Numbered from the stretch's first letter, positions 1-15,000 are shown. The stretch is DNA of 64,000 nucleotides from Branchiostoma floridae (GCF_000003815.2 NC_049984.1:7951927-8015926), one strand, 5' to 3'. Notes: generated by a model from the sequence alone, not told the origin. Numbers and translations are program-made.

Positions 1-69
1 TGTAGTCATCGCCCATCTCTGGACCAATCAGTTCCAGCAACAGGGGAACCACTTGCTCTTCTACGTCAC
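1..69 (-). CDS. PPP4R1: PPP4R1 exon 7 (partial, runs off the left edge)
   Basis: The acceptor is TGTGTGTTACCAG. It codes (G)DVEEQVVPLLLELIGPEMG and then DDY, aligning with human FDVETKVCPVLIELTAPDSNDDV. The donor is beyond the window edge, so the exon end and all later exons are not seen. Confidence 0.93.
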
Positions 70-3000
70 CTGGTAACACACATAGAGAGTCACCAACACA
101 TCCGTGAATACTTTCACCAAGCTGGTAAACCACTGGTAAACAAAGTTCTTTGGACAAGTGTTCTTGCCAAGTCCATCACCACGGAAAAAAAAAATTACAG
201 TATCAGTGATTAGAAAAATGACATTAATAATGATGAAGCGTAACGGTATCATAAGTTGCAAAAAATTCATACAAAAGTTACAAACATACGTGATACAAAA
301 AACTAGTATCCACATTTACAAAAGATATGTTCCACAAAAAAAGATTTTTAACTTAGATGTATGTTCATTTGATTATCCACATCCGATCTTAACTACGGTG
401 TTAATCCAAATCAGAAAATGTTGCAATTGCAAAAGAGCCCTCCACACCTAAGGCATCACCAATAAATATCTTTCAGCATATAATACAGTAGACAAACAGG
501 GAATTGAATATACAATGCACAGCAATGTGGACAACACTACCAAACCTTGACCCTCTCCTAGCTACCAATAGTCTTACCCCTCTCCACCAGTTCTTGTTCC
601 AGTAGCACCAGCAAGGCAGCTTGGGCAGTCTTCCGCACCTGGGGCCAGGCAAACAACAATGGAGCACATGTCTCTTCATGCTAACCCTATAGACACCACG
701 CCACACTGCACACAATAAGCCAGCTCACAGTCGGAACTGCACATGCACAAGGTCAAAGGTGAAGGCTCATAACTTGTAAACAGTTCTCATCTAGACCAAG
801 CTTGATACATGTGTTTTGGATATAGGAGTTTTCTTTTACACAACGAGTTAATCTCACCTTAGCTGACGTTTCGATACCTTCAGATTTCTTCAGAGCTTCT
901 AACTGGAGTTCTACTTCTTGCCGCTATATGTAGCCAGTGTAGGTGGCGCTTTTGCGGTGAACACAATCCCAAATGTGGCAGAGTTTGTACCCCCCCTCGT
1001 CACGGCTACATATAGCCGCGAGAAGCAGAACTCCAGATAGAAGCTCTGAGGAAGATGTCTGACAGGCATCGAAACAACAGCTAAGGTGAGATTGACTCGT
1101 TGTATAAAAGAAAACTCCTATATCCTGTGATCTACCAACCTGATGAAATTATTTTTTGGATACATGTGTTTTGTTTATGAGCATTCACCATTCACATATT
1201 GCCCACGATTCATCACACTGCACATATACAACTCGAAGAATGTACCAGCTTATACCATGGTACGATATACAGATGTTTTCCGTAGAATTCTTTGTGGTTC
1301 TAAAAAAAATATTCGAAATAAAAATGAAAATTATGATCCATTCATTTTTGATATGCCAGTCCAAACTAGACTGTAAAGCCGCCTTTTCTCAGAACCAGTC
1401 TCTGAGATGTAACAAACAGGACACTTTACTAGGTGATGGGTTGTTGCTTGTCCTTATATAAATGTAGACAAGAGCAAGTGATGCATGTTCAAAAAGGCTC
1501 TTCAGTCCAGATGAAAGCAGATATCCGGCCACAAACAGCTAAAGCACGCACGCACGCAGGCCTGGCAGTCATTATCAAAAGAAGAAGTGGTCATTTTCTG
1601 TCCAAGCTAGCTAGGAGAGCTGTTAGCAAGAGCAATCCTGGAGAGCTTACTGCACCAAGCTTCCATAAGACCCTACTGTTTCGTGTGTAATGCTCTGGTA
1701 TGGACATCTTTCATGCAGCCCCATTTACTATGTATCTCCTTTCTGCCACCAGAATGCCAGTGTAACTAGCTTTGAATGCAGGCGCCGAGTATACAAGCAG
1801 AGCATTTTCGTTTTACTCGAAAGCCACCCGGTAACGTTACCACTTCCAAAGTATAAGCCAAGTTCACACTGCACGACAGGATAAAAAAAACACCACACAA
1901 CAGAAGCCTTCTTTCCGATCAGGCGGAAGAAAAAGTCGGGTCAAACGTTGTCACCACTTCCCAGGTAAAACGTTCACCAATGACTCCAACTAACACCCCA
2001 AGGCACTTCTGTAAAATCACTTCAACACAAAGCCCTCAAACAGGTAAAAAAACAGCATTGCAAAGGCACAGATGGAACTGCAAATCACACCATGCCAAGC
2101 AAGCCTTTTTTCTGTTCTTTCTCAAAAGCGAATCCCAAATCTCTTTTTTTTTTTTAAGGTAAGAAAAAGTCGGCCGTACCTCATGGAAACTCCATACCTG
2201 ATTGTTGGTATCAGTCAGGTACTTGACGATGATGGGCAGTACGTACTGCGGCACCATGTCACCAACAAACTGCCGGTTCTCTTGGCAGAACATGGCAATG
2301 TGAGGCACTTGTTCCATCAGCTCTGCCCGCACCGTGGGCTCTACAGGACAGGGAAAATGTACACAGTAATCGTTAGTGATGTGTACCTTAATCGTAAGTT
2401 AATGTAACATCATGTACAATGTGAGGCACTTGTTCCATCAGCTCTGCCCGCACCGTGGGCTCTACAGGACTGGGAAAATATTTAGCCATGTGTACCCTAA
2501 TGCATTATCAGGTACAAGTACAAGTACAGGTACATAGCTTTAGGTATGATTCCTGTCTCCTGGTCTGCAATGATGACAGAATCATGAATAAAATGTTAAC
2601 AGAGAGTTCAGTCAGTTAGACTCGGGTATCTTACATAGAGAACCAATGCTTTTGGGAGGATCTCAAATCATAGATGGTGCTGCCAAACAATATATTTTTC
2701 AGATCTAAATTTTCTTTTTTGTGGTTGGAATAACACGTTTTTAGAATCAAAAAGTTATACACTTGAGTGTATATTTATTAGGGTACAGTAGTTTGGACCT
2801 GTACCTAAATAATTTTTACAGTACTGTACTTTGTACCTGTATAGATCCCAAGTTGTTTAAGTATGACCTTACATTACAAGGATACAGTAACAAGTTTGTT
2901 GATGAATTAGTAAAGTAGACAATGACAAAAGCTTGCAGCTATACATACCGACATCCTGTGAAAGCTGCACCATGGCCCGCATGACCGCCATGGTCCCATC

Positions 3001-6000
3001 CTGGTCACGGTAAACGCTACGCAGCGTCTCCAACAAGCTCCGCGTAATCATCTGTCTGTAAAAACAAAAGAAAAACGAGGTATTGAAACAGCATGTTCTG
3101 CTATACCTAGAATAGCCGCAAGGGGGGCCAGAAGCTTATCATTTCTGGAATAGGACAAGACCTAACCACATACTAAATATAATGACAATCCATCCATAGC
3201 TTCTTGAGTTATGCTGTTTATCCACATACATGTACAAACTTAGGATGTACAAACATGTGGATGAGCATAAACTAAAAACATAACCTTCTTTTCAAAGGCT
3301 TTTAATAAATGAATACACTTCAGCAAAATACACTTCGGTGAAGGAATTTCACTTGACAAAATTACATCACATCAATGTCTGGTTTAGCAAAGGCTAAAGA
3401 AAGGAAGGGGAATCATCAAATGCAGAAAATGGAAACAAATCAATACTACAAGTAAAATCCTACCACCCTGCCTGGCCTTGGATTATATCACACCGAAAAT
3501 TCATTCTTTCTGATCCATTTCCAAAGACTGCCTTCTGATAATGACTCTGGATATCCGATGATAATGTGATAGCATTGCATGTATAACCATTAGAATACAG
3601 ACAGCACTTTAACAATAGCCTTCCAAACGAGAGCTTTGACCTGTCCAGCAACTAGGCTACATCCGTCACCCTTCATTTCCATTCTGCCGCTTCAAAGTTG
3701 TCCTTACTGAAGACCTTGGATTGCAGTCGTACCCTGGATTGAATATCCAATATCGGAAAGGATAACAAGCACTGCCAGCTCTATTCTTCAAGGATTTCTG
3801 TAAAGTCTTACGGACCCAAAAACTGTCAGCAGATTTCTATGGTTCATAACATGCAATCTTAAGAATCTAGCCACGGGCTAAATCTCTTTAAACAAACAAG
3901 CTTCCGAATAAATTCCTTTGTTCGCTTGTCGGAATTCCCCAACTTACCAATAAAGGGCGGATTCTTGGAGCACAGACTAGCTTCAGTGGCTACTTCACCT
4001 TCCTCTCAATAACCTTGGTCTGTAATTAAGTCTTAGGTCACAACCTGCAGTCCAGGAGTCATTATTAGACAGTACTACACAGCAGGCTGATAGATACTGG
4101 AAATGCAGGGTTGATAGTCAATAACAGCTGTCAGCTACCAGGCACTTGACCTTCATCCTGACCTTAGCTGGCAAATCACAGCTTTTATCAAGTTGTTCTG
4201 AGGGGCCAAACTAAGTACAAGTAGTGTTTACAGTCAACAACATTGACAGAGAATATGATGTTTGTTCAAGGATGAAGCAAACTGGTTTATACTAATTGTT
4301 GTTTTTGAAAACTCATAAAAAAGGAAACGATGCATAATATAAATGAGGAAAGGAAATATAAATGTAGAGTAAAATGGAATATTAAACTTCTTCTGAGTTT
4401 TTTTAAATTTTAAACTCAGATTTACACATTTGCTGACATAATTTATCCCAGATAATAATCAGACTGTCTACATATGATTCACCAGAGGAAAGCAAATCTC
4501 GTTAGCTACTCCAATGTCCAAATTTGTTCCCTTCTAAAACTGCCAGATTATAACATGAATACTACACCGTACACAGCGTATTTCGTATCACCTGAGGCAA
4601 CAGCCAAACCCAGGGAGGGCTGGGACAGAGGATAATTATTACATAAAACACACCTTTTCTCTGATCTCAATTAAGTATTCCTTGCAGATAGCAGGGCAGG
4701 AGGAACAACGTTTATCATATCGTTCACATTCAAGTGACAGCTCTGTTACCATGCCAATTTGACCTGCAGAAGGATCTCGAAAAGAAAGCTCTTCATAGCC
4801 AATAGGAGGATCATAGTGTAGTGCATACCATGACAGAGGTCAGCATCAATACAATATGCACACACAAAGATGGATCATTGTTATCCCTAATATCCAACTA
4901 GGGCCAAAGCAAGTAAATTCTATGGTGATATCCTCTGTGAAATTTAGTATGCTGAACCTTATACTTAGATGTAGTCTAAGAAGAATTAGGTTGGCCCATG
5001 GGAACCCTTAGAATGCCAACATCTAAATTCTGTGTACAAAATACTTTTCTGAGACAGGTTGCACAGTGTGCAACCTGGAGCAAAAACTAGGATGCACAAC
5101 TGAATTTCAAGTTGCACTACCTACAATTCTTCAATTACTGAAAAAAGGTACAATACATACATACATCATAACCTTTTACTATCATATTCGGTAATCACTG
5201 ACATGTTTGGCTGATATGAAATGGAGCTGCCTTGGTCCATTTATTTCTTCCAAGTAAATTGACAACAAAATCAAATTCTGAGGCACAAAATCTAAGTTGC
5301 GCCCTATGCAACCTGACTTTAGAAGAAAGTTGCACCAAGCAAAAAGTGGTTGCAATGTGCAAGTGGGTATTTTGCACGCTGAAATTGCATTTTTAGTTTC
5401 TCCTCACCGTAAAAAAAAGGTGGCTTTGCTACCTTGCCATTATGCTAAAATAAAATCCTTGCTGGAACCATGTATTAATGTTTTACCCTCTGAGTCTGAC
5501 AGGCAATTCCATAATGTAAGTAATACTGTACATATCAAAGTCACTATCAATCCTTCTTTTCGTCTTCAGAGGATTCTTAAGACACTTCCTTGCTCTAGGG
5601 CAGGATTCAAAGCAGCATATTGTGAAAACCAAATGTATAGTCGTACAGAAAAGCACTGTGATGTAATATTCCGCCAACACACAAATCACCTACTCTCTTA
5701 TGAATCATGCCCATGGCAATTATGAGATGGAAATTCATATCTGCCGCTGAACTACGCAGGCGAAAGGTGACGGTACTTAGATGTGGTAACATGTGTCTAA
5801 GCCGATAACAGGTTACCACAGTCCCAAATGAGCGCTAATACTTAATAGATAAAACCACAATCTGTCACAGACACTGAACAGCATATTGCCTTTTTTTTTT
5901 TAGAAATACATCCTGCCATGGCATCAAAACCAACATTTCTCAGAAAAGCCTTGATGTAGACATACATATCAACTCTATGTTAACATCACTCTCCATTCTA

Positions 6001-9000
6001 TCTTTCTATCTTTTATTATGAAGTTATTGGGCCCAGATCCTTTTTATTGACAATCTAAACCATCACATTTTTATTATACTCAACACAATTTGATGAGAAA
6101 CAGTTCGAAACAGAACAAAGAATTTGAGTAAGGCATTAGAGAAAGATGTCCAAACAATGCCATCCATCTAGTTACATAGTATTCATTACTGGTTAAGTTG
6201 AATTTAAAATACACTAAAATTTTGGCACTGTACTTTTATGAGGCATAATCAGCTCTACATCCGTGAAGGTTAGACATCCAGGTAATAAGATACATCAAAA
6301 AGCAGTTCCTCAAGCAACTGGATATGATTTTAGAAATGGTCAGACGTTTCAGACAACATCCTTTGTCTTTCATCAGTGGCACATAGTCAGCCCTGGTGCT
6401 CTAGCCCTGATACTTGTGCATGTAATACTTAGATGTTCCCTCACCTGTTAAAGATGCTGTCTGAGTTGATGTTCCTCTCTAGTTTGGCCAGCGGAGTCAG
6501 AAGTTCCTCGGGTTGGGAGTCAAACACAGACATGGTGGGGTCTTCATCCTCTACTTCATCATCGGGACATCCCTCATCAGGACCAGTCTCCTCCTCCCCA
6601 TCCTCCAACTCATCACCTACTGGAGGCAAAACAAGGCTCACATCAATATCTCTTTTCTCATTATCTCAGGGAAGGGGTTCACCTCAATGGGGTACTATCT
6701 TTGGTTGTGTGTGCAGGGTTGGACAAGCACTAGCCCTATTGTCCCGGGCAAGTGTAATAGTCCATCGGGCAAGCTCATGTCCTACCCACTTAAAGATTTT
6801 TCAATGAGCGAGATTTTGATATGCTTGTTACATTTCACAGTCATGGCATCGAGCATTGGTCAACACAGAAAAATAGAGACAATAATAAAAAATTCCATTT
6901 CTAGAAGTGAAACTGCATAGAAAAAGTTACTTAAATTTTGGGCAAGTGACAATTTGTTTCGGGCAAGTTTTTTTTTTATGCACTTGCCCAATAGGACAAG
7001 TAAATTTTAGAAAACCTGTTCAACCCTGGTATGTCTGTTCGCACCTTTAAGTCAGGATCTTTGCAAGGGATCTGTATGAATTTTGGTAAGCGAGTAGTTA
7101 CTGAGGTCTCGAAGGAAGCATAATGATTTTCAGCCCCCTAGCAGTATTTTCAGGTAGTGCGGTGTGAAGACTAGCCGACCGCTGCCTACCCGTATCAGGG
7201 ATCCCAGCAGCAGTATCATCAAATACAGGATACTACTGCTGCATCATTACAGGCAGACACCCCTGGACAGATGAGGAGCCATCCCAAACAAATGATCCCT
7301 TATGGGATGGAGATAGCAAAGATTGATAAAGGGAGAAAGGGGAGGACCACTAACATCTGTGATGGCTAGGGCTATGGAAGTAACTGATTTAAGAGATTCT
7401 CAAAAACTCAATCCAACAGCAAAAACACTGTGGCATTGAGCATAACAATGTCCGTTGGCCAACAACATATCCAAGCTCTAGAGTTCAGTATATAGTAGAA
7501 GCCGTTTAATTGCACTCCCCATTTGCCATCACATTTTGTGCAATTATCAGGATGGTGCAACAAAGCAAAGTTATTCAGCTGGATCGCATCACTACGCGAC
7601 TTTGCAATTCCGTGCAATTAACAGAAGTGTGCAATTAATTATCCATTGTGCAATTAACTGGCCCCTACTGTTCAACATTCACGAACTACAGACTGACATT
7701 GGGTGTTCATTTGGGCAAAGCATATCCAATTCCATATTTCCTGGACCAAGTCCTGATCTGATAGATAAGGCATGGAGACACCCCTGCTGGCCCTAACCTC
7801 ATAACAGTACCAAGGACAGACAGTCTAGAATAATCCCTTTATTTCACCAGCGAATCAATGATCCTAGCAGAAACTCTATATCCACAGGATACAGATTATG
7901 CCACATGCCCTCATCATCTGTTATACAATAAGACAGCTTGACTAGACACTATTAGAGTCCATTCCAAGACACCATGAGGGTTTTTAGGCGATATTTATAA
8001 TTAGTCTGAATTATTTTGAATAAAAGAATATCTGAGCCACAATAATTGAATTATTTTTTAAAAATTGACTGAGAAAGTACTCATATATTTGAATTCCTTT
8101 GAATATTTTAGAAACATTTGAAAGTAACTGTACAAAAATATCTTTATTTAGAATAATTGTGAAACCTCTCTGTGATTATTTGATGTTTACAAATATTTAC
8201 AAAAAATGGTAAACCTCGCCAAATGGTTAAATTAGTTTATTGCCCCCATAAAAGTAAGCCCCATTGTTGTATCTGCATATTTTTAGTTTACACTGCTGGG
8301 CACTGGTGGATCCTTTGTGGTGGGCCATTGTTGCATGGCACCCAACCATACCTTGCAAGGATGTGTGAATTGCTATCTTCCCAGCCCACTGAACCATTTA
8401 CAAAAAATGGTAGAAAATGGTAAATAATGGTAGAATGCTGTTATCATTATTTAGAAACCATTAGAAGTATCCAATTCCACATGATGAATATTTCCAAAGT
8501 TTTACAGGACCAGGGAAATATCTATAAAGTTGAAACAGTGTTACAAATATTTCTGAAGTATCAAATGTCCTAGACATATAATTACAAAACTTTAAAATCA
8601 ATTCTAAACAATGGCCACAAAAATCCGCATGGTGTCTTGGAATGGACTCTATATTGCGCTATAGTAACAATTCCTGTGCACAACTTCAGAATATTAACAA
8701 CTGTAACGCATACACGCATTATACACACTACAATAAAGGAGTTCTTTACAGGGTTGAGATGCTTAAAATGCACAAGCTGCAGCTGTGCCAGTGTTAAGAA
8801 ATTCGTACTTCAGAAAACGGAGTCAAATAGGCTTATCATCACTGCCAAGGGCTGAATACAGTGTACAATATAATTACAGCATAATGACAATGCTTTCATG
8901 AAAAAGGTTAGAGAAAGACTATTCTTGCGACAAGAAATCAGTAAGTTTTTGTGACTTTCATAATGACACAGCCATCCCAAAGCCACAACAGATATTAGCG

Positions 9001-12000
9001 ACCCTTCTCTCGTTCCCTTAATCAACCCCTTTGACCATCTTACTTGGTCTGTCCCTAACAATCCCTCTGTCTATGTCCAAGTCTACTGAGGGTTTTAAGT
9101 AACAATATACTCGACTGGAAACCCTCAGCTCCTAAAGGTACATCAGCCAGTTGCCATCTGTAAGGCTTAAGTAGAATTACAGTATGTGCTTACATCACAA
9201 TATCTCCCTCCATTACAATGTACTTAACATGACTAAGTACCACTGAAACTCCCAACCCACTCATAAATCTGTCCATTTGTGGACAGAAAATGTTACTTAA
9301 AATAGGATCATTCCATCTATCATTTTTGGGTACCGTAGGGGACACCTCTATTTCTTTATACAGAAATATATTGGATGGCACAACAAAAAATCACACTCCA
9401 AAATACAGGTATGTATTGAAATTCACCTAAGCAAAAAACTTAGTTGAAAATATTTTCACTGTAAATCATTGACTAAAGTAGAATGTCAGCAGCACCAAAG
9501 TTACCTCTTCTTGTCAGAACTTGAATCTGACATTAAAAATTTTGAGTTTGTCAAGGTTTTATTATTATTCTGACATTTAAATGCCAAAATTACATGGTAT
9601 ATGCATGTGGACAATGGTACTTATGATAGTTACCCTTAAAGAAATATCCGGAGCACCTACAGTCAAAACTTAAGTGCACACGCATCTAGCATTTTGGGCC
9701 CTGTATGAAAATTACAAATCCAAACCACAGCAAACTGCATTTTTCCTCCCGTCAGCTAACCTCGTAACAGACAAGCATGATACCGTTGCCATGACTACCG
9801 GGTTTCCATTAGCAAATCGTACGTCTTCCATCTCAGTAGCTGTCAGACGGCGGGATGAAACCTCAGATCCCCGGTCCATAAAAATGGCTCTGCTCCTCTA
9901 TCTGATGTGGACAAGGGTGTTCACAGGGCATACACATGACCCAATCAATGTGCAAGGCAGGGCTCTTTCTGCCTGTAAATTTTTGTGGGCCTGCATCGCT
10001 CAACATACTTGACGTACAATTTATTTCAACTCACTGTTAATTGTAACCAGCCTTCTCTAATTCAACATTATTTGTAAAGTGTAGTTATTCCCTTCAATTC
10101 TACATAGCACAATATTTGTTAACGGGAGGGGGCCATACTTCGACAGGGGTCCAAATTTCGACAGGTTTTAAAAATCATTGTTGCGGAGAAATGCATAGAT
10201 GCCTGCACATGAGAAGTACAACTAGCTGTAGACTAAACCTTGTTGTAAATAACTACAAAGACGGGGTATGTGTCGAAGTTAGCAATTCCCACAGATAACA
10301 ATTGAAAAACTTCCACAAGTTTGATGCCTTCCGTGCAAGTTGACGAGGGAACGTATCGAGACCGGGAAACTCTTGAATTATTCTTCGCAAAATACGACAT
10401 GTGAAAAAATACCACCACACATAGAAATGATGTTTATTAGCCTTCCGAAAAATAAAACCTGTGTTCTGTCTTGCCTTTAACTGGGTTGGATAAACGGAGC
10501 TAAAATGATACCACAATGCTCACTCAGTCTGGGCCCCGCCATTTTACTATCACGCACGAAGGCGGGCGAGCGTTGTTCAACACGACGAACTCTGTCAATT
10601 CATTAACTTGGACTCAATTTCAGTTGTGATATAAGAAGTCAGCTATTTTGTAAAGGCACAAACTACACCAAGGCATTTGGAGAAGAACTTTGATCAAAGA
10701 ATGATCAGAGTCACTTAACTTACAAAAGATTAAATATTGAAATATCAAACGTCATGGCCTGCATATATGTATAATTGCTGCTTATCGGTCATCTTTTTTG
10801 GTAACACTCAGAAATTTGAGCCTTAATCCAATTTTTCTATTCAAATAAAACAAATTTCTGATTGCTTGGACTTAAGTCAGGATAATTATAGTCCTGGGGG
10901 ACAGTAGATATCATCAGCCATGCAGAGAAGCACACTTCTGGGACTCCATAATCATATAAGACTGAAAATTAACTACAGGTCACACTTTTGTCTGATTATT
11001 GTTGCTTCAAACAGTTAGACATTTCCATCATAAACAAGTTACGATTCTTTTGTTGTGTTGATATCAACAGGACAATAATACCAAATTCGTAATTCAATCA
11101 TGGTCATCAATGTAACATAAGAAGAACACCGCCACCCCCATACATTATATCGTATCATAAAGTGATACTGGATGAGTGCTAAAAAATAATATGTGGTTTA
11201 GACTCACTGAACTGTGAACTGTGGAACTAAAACTAGACAGGAACATTGCTATCCTCAATTCCTCATACATCATGTCATAAAATAAAGTGAGACTGAATGA
11301 GTACTAAACAAATTATGTAGTTCAGATTCTCATACGATGCTTCTTTTTTTTTTTAAAGTCTTCACATCGCACGGGAGAAATTCTACATCAAGAAAACAAA
11401 AGAAATCAGTCACCCTTCGAACAACTCACTGATCTGTGAAATTGCCCTTGGCTGACTAAAGTTTTCCCAGAATCTCCCCTTGAATATATAACAGCACATT
11501 TCTGTGATGCCCTCTACATGTCGTTACGATCTTACACAAGCCTGTCTGTATCTCGGGGCAGTCACTATCAGTCTAGAATGGTGTAGCCATCGATGATTAC
11601 GTGTACGTTCCACTTCATAGTGGACTTCGTCTCCGAGTAATTTCAAACCTCGGTAGTCACTCTATCAGATTCTGAAAGTAATCTAGAGTGTCACACAAAT
11701 TTCTGAATCAAATATCTTGACAACAATTTTATTTGAATAACAAATGTATCAGTTACGGTGATCTGAAAAACAAATGTAATGGTGATCCTCAATAAACAAA
11801 TAAATAAACAAGAATATGGATGCCATATCATAAAGAAAGCAATCTATAACCTGTATAACTAAAATATGATGTTGAAAATACCAGTGTCTGGCTGCACTTT
11901 CATTCTAAATTGTTAACTGTTTCTGTTAGATGTTCTGTTCGAAATTCAACAAAAAAGAACGAGAAAATCCTAAGCTCTTAAGCCTTTATTTTCAGGACAA

Positions 12001-15000
12001 TAACTGTAAACACAACATCAATTTTCCTAGACCTAAGACATGAAACACACTGCCCTTGTAAATGACTTTCCCAATGTAAAATGACCAGTGTTAAGTATTT
12101 CAGGACACATGCCTGCCCGCCACCCCCGCCACCCACACACAGTCTCCCGTCAGCAGGACTGGCCAGCTACAGTACGTACGCAGCATCGCAAAATTAATTC
12201 ACCTCAACACCACAGTTAAGCACTTGAATTCTAATCCTTGTCTTGCGGGACTAACAAATGAAACACTTTTCCTTCATTAATCTGCAATCATTGCTTCATG
12301 AAAAAAAAAAGAAACTTCAAGACTCAACATATCAGGAATCATTTGGAAATTTGTTCAGGAAATTTGTCAAGGCAGATGTTGACGTTTAAACCCAGTTATC
12401 GTCTTGTTTGTTTGTTTGTGGCACTGGACATTGCTCTGTTTATCACCTATTGCAAGTAGATAAACAACAATGCCCTGATTGCTTGCGTACACAGTACATG
12501 CACACAGCAAACTAATTTTCAGACATCCCTTGTTGAATGATGCAGAAAAACAATGCGTCTATCATTATCAGTCTGCTGGTCCTTCACAGATACAGACATG
12601 TTATCATTCAAAGTGCTAACGCCACACAAGTCTTCAACCATTTAGGTTTTAAAAAAAACACACTCTCACACCTAGGCTCGACCTTGTCACATATTCAACT
12701 CTGTAGCAAACCTATCCAACCTACTCCTCATTCCTCCCATCGTTTCACTGTTGACCTCACACATGTATGCTTCTACGCACGTACCGAGCCTAAAGCCTGA
12801 CAACATGTCCGACACCGGTGTTGCCGGGAAACTTCGCCATCTGCACTGACCTTGAGATGTGCTTCAAACACGAGCCGAGTTAATTATCACACTAACGACC
12901 TCACCTCTGAATCGGACCCTGCCGGCGTGGTACATGTAGGACATGATGTGTTCGCGGGCACCTGTGTGACTGACTGCCTGCCTGGTCAACCCTGTCAGGC
13001 AACTTTTGGGACAGACCATCCCAGCCTGCAAGGCCCACCTTAATAGCTGCCCGAGGTGCTCAACTTTTAATGCCTGCATCATTTCACTTTCATCACAAAT
13101 TCAACTACTCAGTGGTCAAAAAGTGCCTTTTTATCACCAGATTTTGGTGTGCATTCTAGAATTGAGATTGGGATTGGTTTTATAAAAAAACTTTTTATTT
13201 TCTACAAAATACCTTCATTGTCTATATTGTACAAATGAAGAAAAAATGTCAGACTAGAGTTCGGCGACCTCATACCTCCATGAAAATTTAGAGCTTTCGT
13301 AAATTTCATGCAATTGACTAACACATTAACATAATTTGTGCATGGTGTTGTTAATCATTGACTACATACAAATGTCACAATTATAAAATTCCAATTATTA
13401 ATCATAAAGTGTTTTTGCAATTTTCACATAAATTATGCAAATAAGTTCCTCATTACCATATTTGGTGTCTGCTTATGTTCCACCTATCATAATTAACATG
13501 TGTTACATGTATTGAGGTCCAGTTATTGAAAACAATGGAACTATACTATTTCCTCATTAATTATGCAAATTAAGTCCTCATTTGCATAACATGCATATCA
13601 TTATGAACATCTTTGCTCAAGCTACCTGCATGCCTATAATGATGCCAACCCGTCGTTCCTTTCTGTAGTTATCCTCTTTGGGGTCTCTTGACAAAAATGC
13701 CCCTGCAGTTCCACAATTAAATATTAGGGGGCTGAAACTTGCCCCAACTTGTCATGGCACTAAAAGCTATCTACCACCTAAATGTCAAGACCATAGCATG
13801 TCTGAAACAAGAGATACATTGAAAAAACTGCTACTATACAATATTCTCATTAATTATGCAAATGTACTCCTATTTTGCATGATTATTATCTTATCGTGTA
13901 CAACATTGTCTAAGGTACCTACATACCAAAAATCATGAAAATCCGTTGTTCCCTTCTTGAGTTATCCTCTTCAGAAGTTTTTGACAAAAATGCCCCTGCT
14001 ATCCCAAAACTAGACGCTAGGGGGCCCAAACTTATGTCATTTCTTTCTGAGCCCAAGAGCTATCTAACACACAAAAATCGTGACCATAGCATGTTCAGAA
14101 CACCGAAATAGCAAAACCGGAAGTTGCGCTGCAGTACCAAGGGGAACCGCTAGGGGGCCCAAAATCTAATCATTTCCAGCTTTTATCACGCACTACCAAC
14201 GCACCAAGTATGAAACCAATCCACCCAGCCGTTCTTGAGTTATCTTGTTTACACACACACACACAAACACACAGACAGACAGACAGACACACAAACACAG
14301 GGTAAAATATAACCTCCATGACATTTCATGGAGGTAATAACACTAACATCTACGTAATGTGTTTTAGACAGTCACCTAGAACTGTTAACTACAAATGCAT
14401 ACAGTGAGGCTGACTGGATATACACTACACACATGAACCTTAAATGCCAGTATCTATTATTAATGCATTGGCAAAGCCCTCCATTGTTTTTAAAGCATGC
14501 AGGAATAGTTAATAATTTATCGGTGGGGCAGCAACGTTTACAGCACAAATAATTGGATCTATCTGTGTCTGTACACATGACCTGTTTTGCATGCCAACTT
14601 CTTTAAAGGCCCATTATACAATACTGAATCTTAATCATTCTCATGAACAAAACATTCCTGTGAAAACATTCCTGTGAATGACATGTACAATCTCTGAGTG
14701 TTTGCCTCACATCGTATTTCTGGTGCAAAACTGTGCAAAAACAACCTGCACAAGGCCCGCTGATTTTCCGAAACCATCCCAAAATAGACCTTCCTGGCAT
14801 AAACAACCACATGCTGAATATTGTTGGTCTAACTTACTACACAAGGAAATGGTCGGAAAATCTACCTTCTAAATTTTCCTAATGTCAGATAATAGGACTT
14901 TAGTTAACTACATGGTTACAAATTAGAATTCCACACAGCATGGATACCATGTGTAAGGACATGGTATGGTCTAAAGCTCCGTCTCAGAGCCACAAAGGTA

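Larger units (their letters stand above)
3056..6444 (-). other. PPP4R1: PPP4R1 intron 3
   Basis: An AT-rich intron of 3.4 kb. It contains a weak TTGCA-rich inverted repeat (5055-5318) and a hammerhead-like motif (6346-6376). Short open frames around 3460-3650 and 5297-5725 have no recognisable homology. Confidence 0.75.

Noticed and set aside
10520-10560. AAAATGGCGGGG on the minus strand as an alternative promoter or start
   Set aside because: The frame after this ATG is short, has no homology and only a weak donor. It lies inside PPP4R1 intron 2 with no supporting exon.
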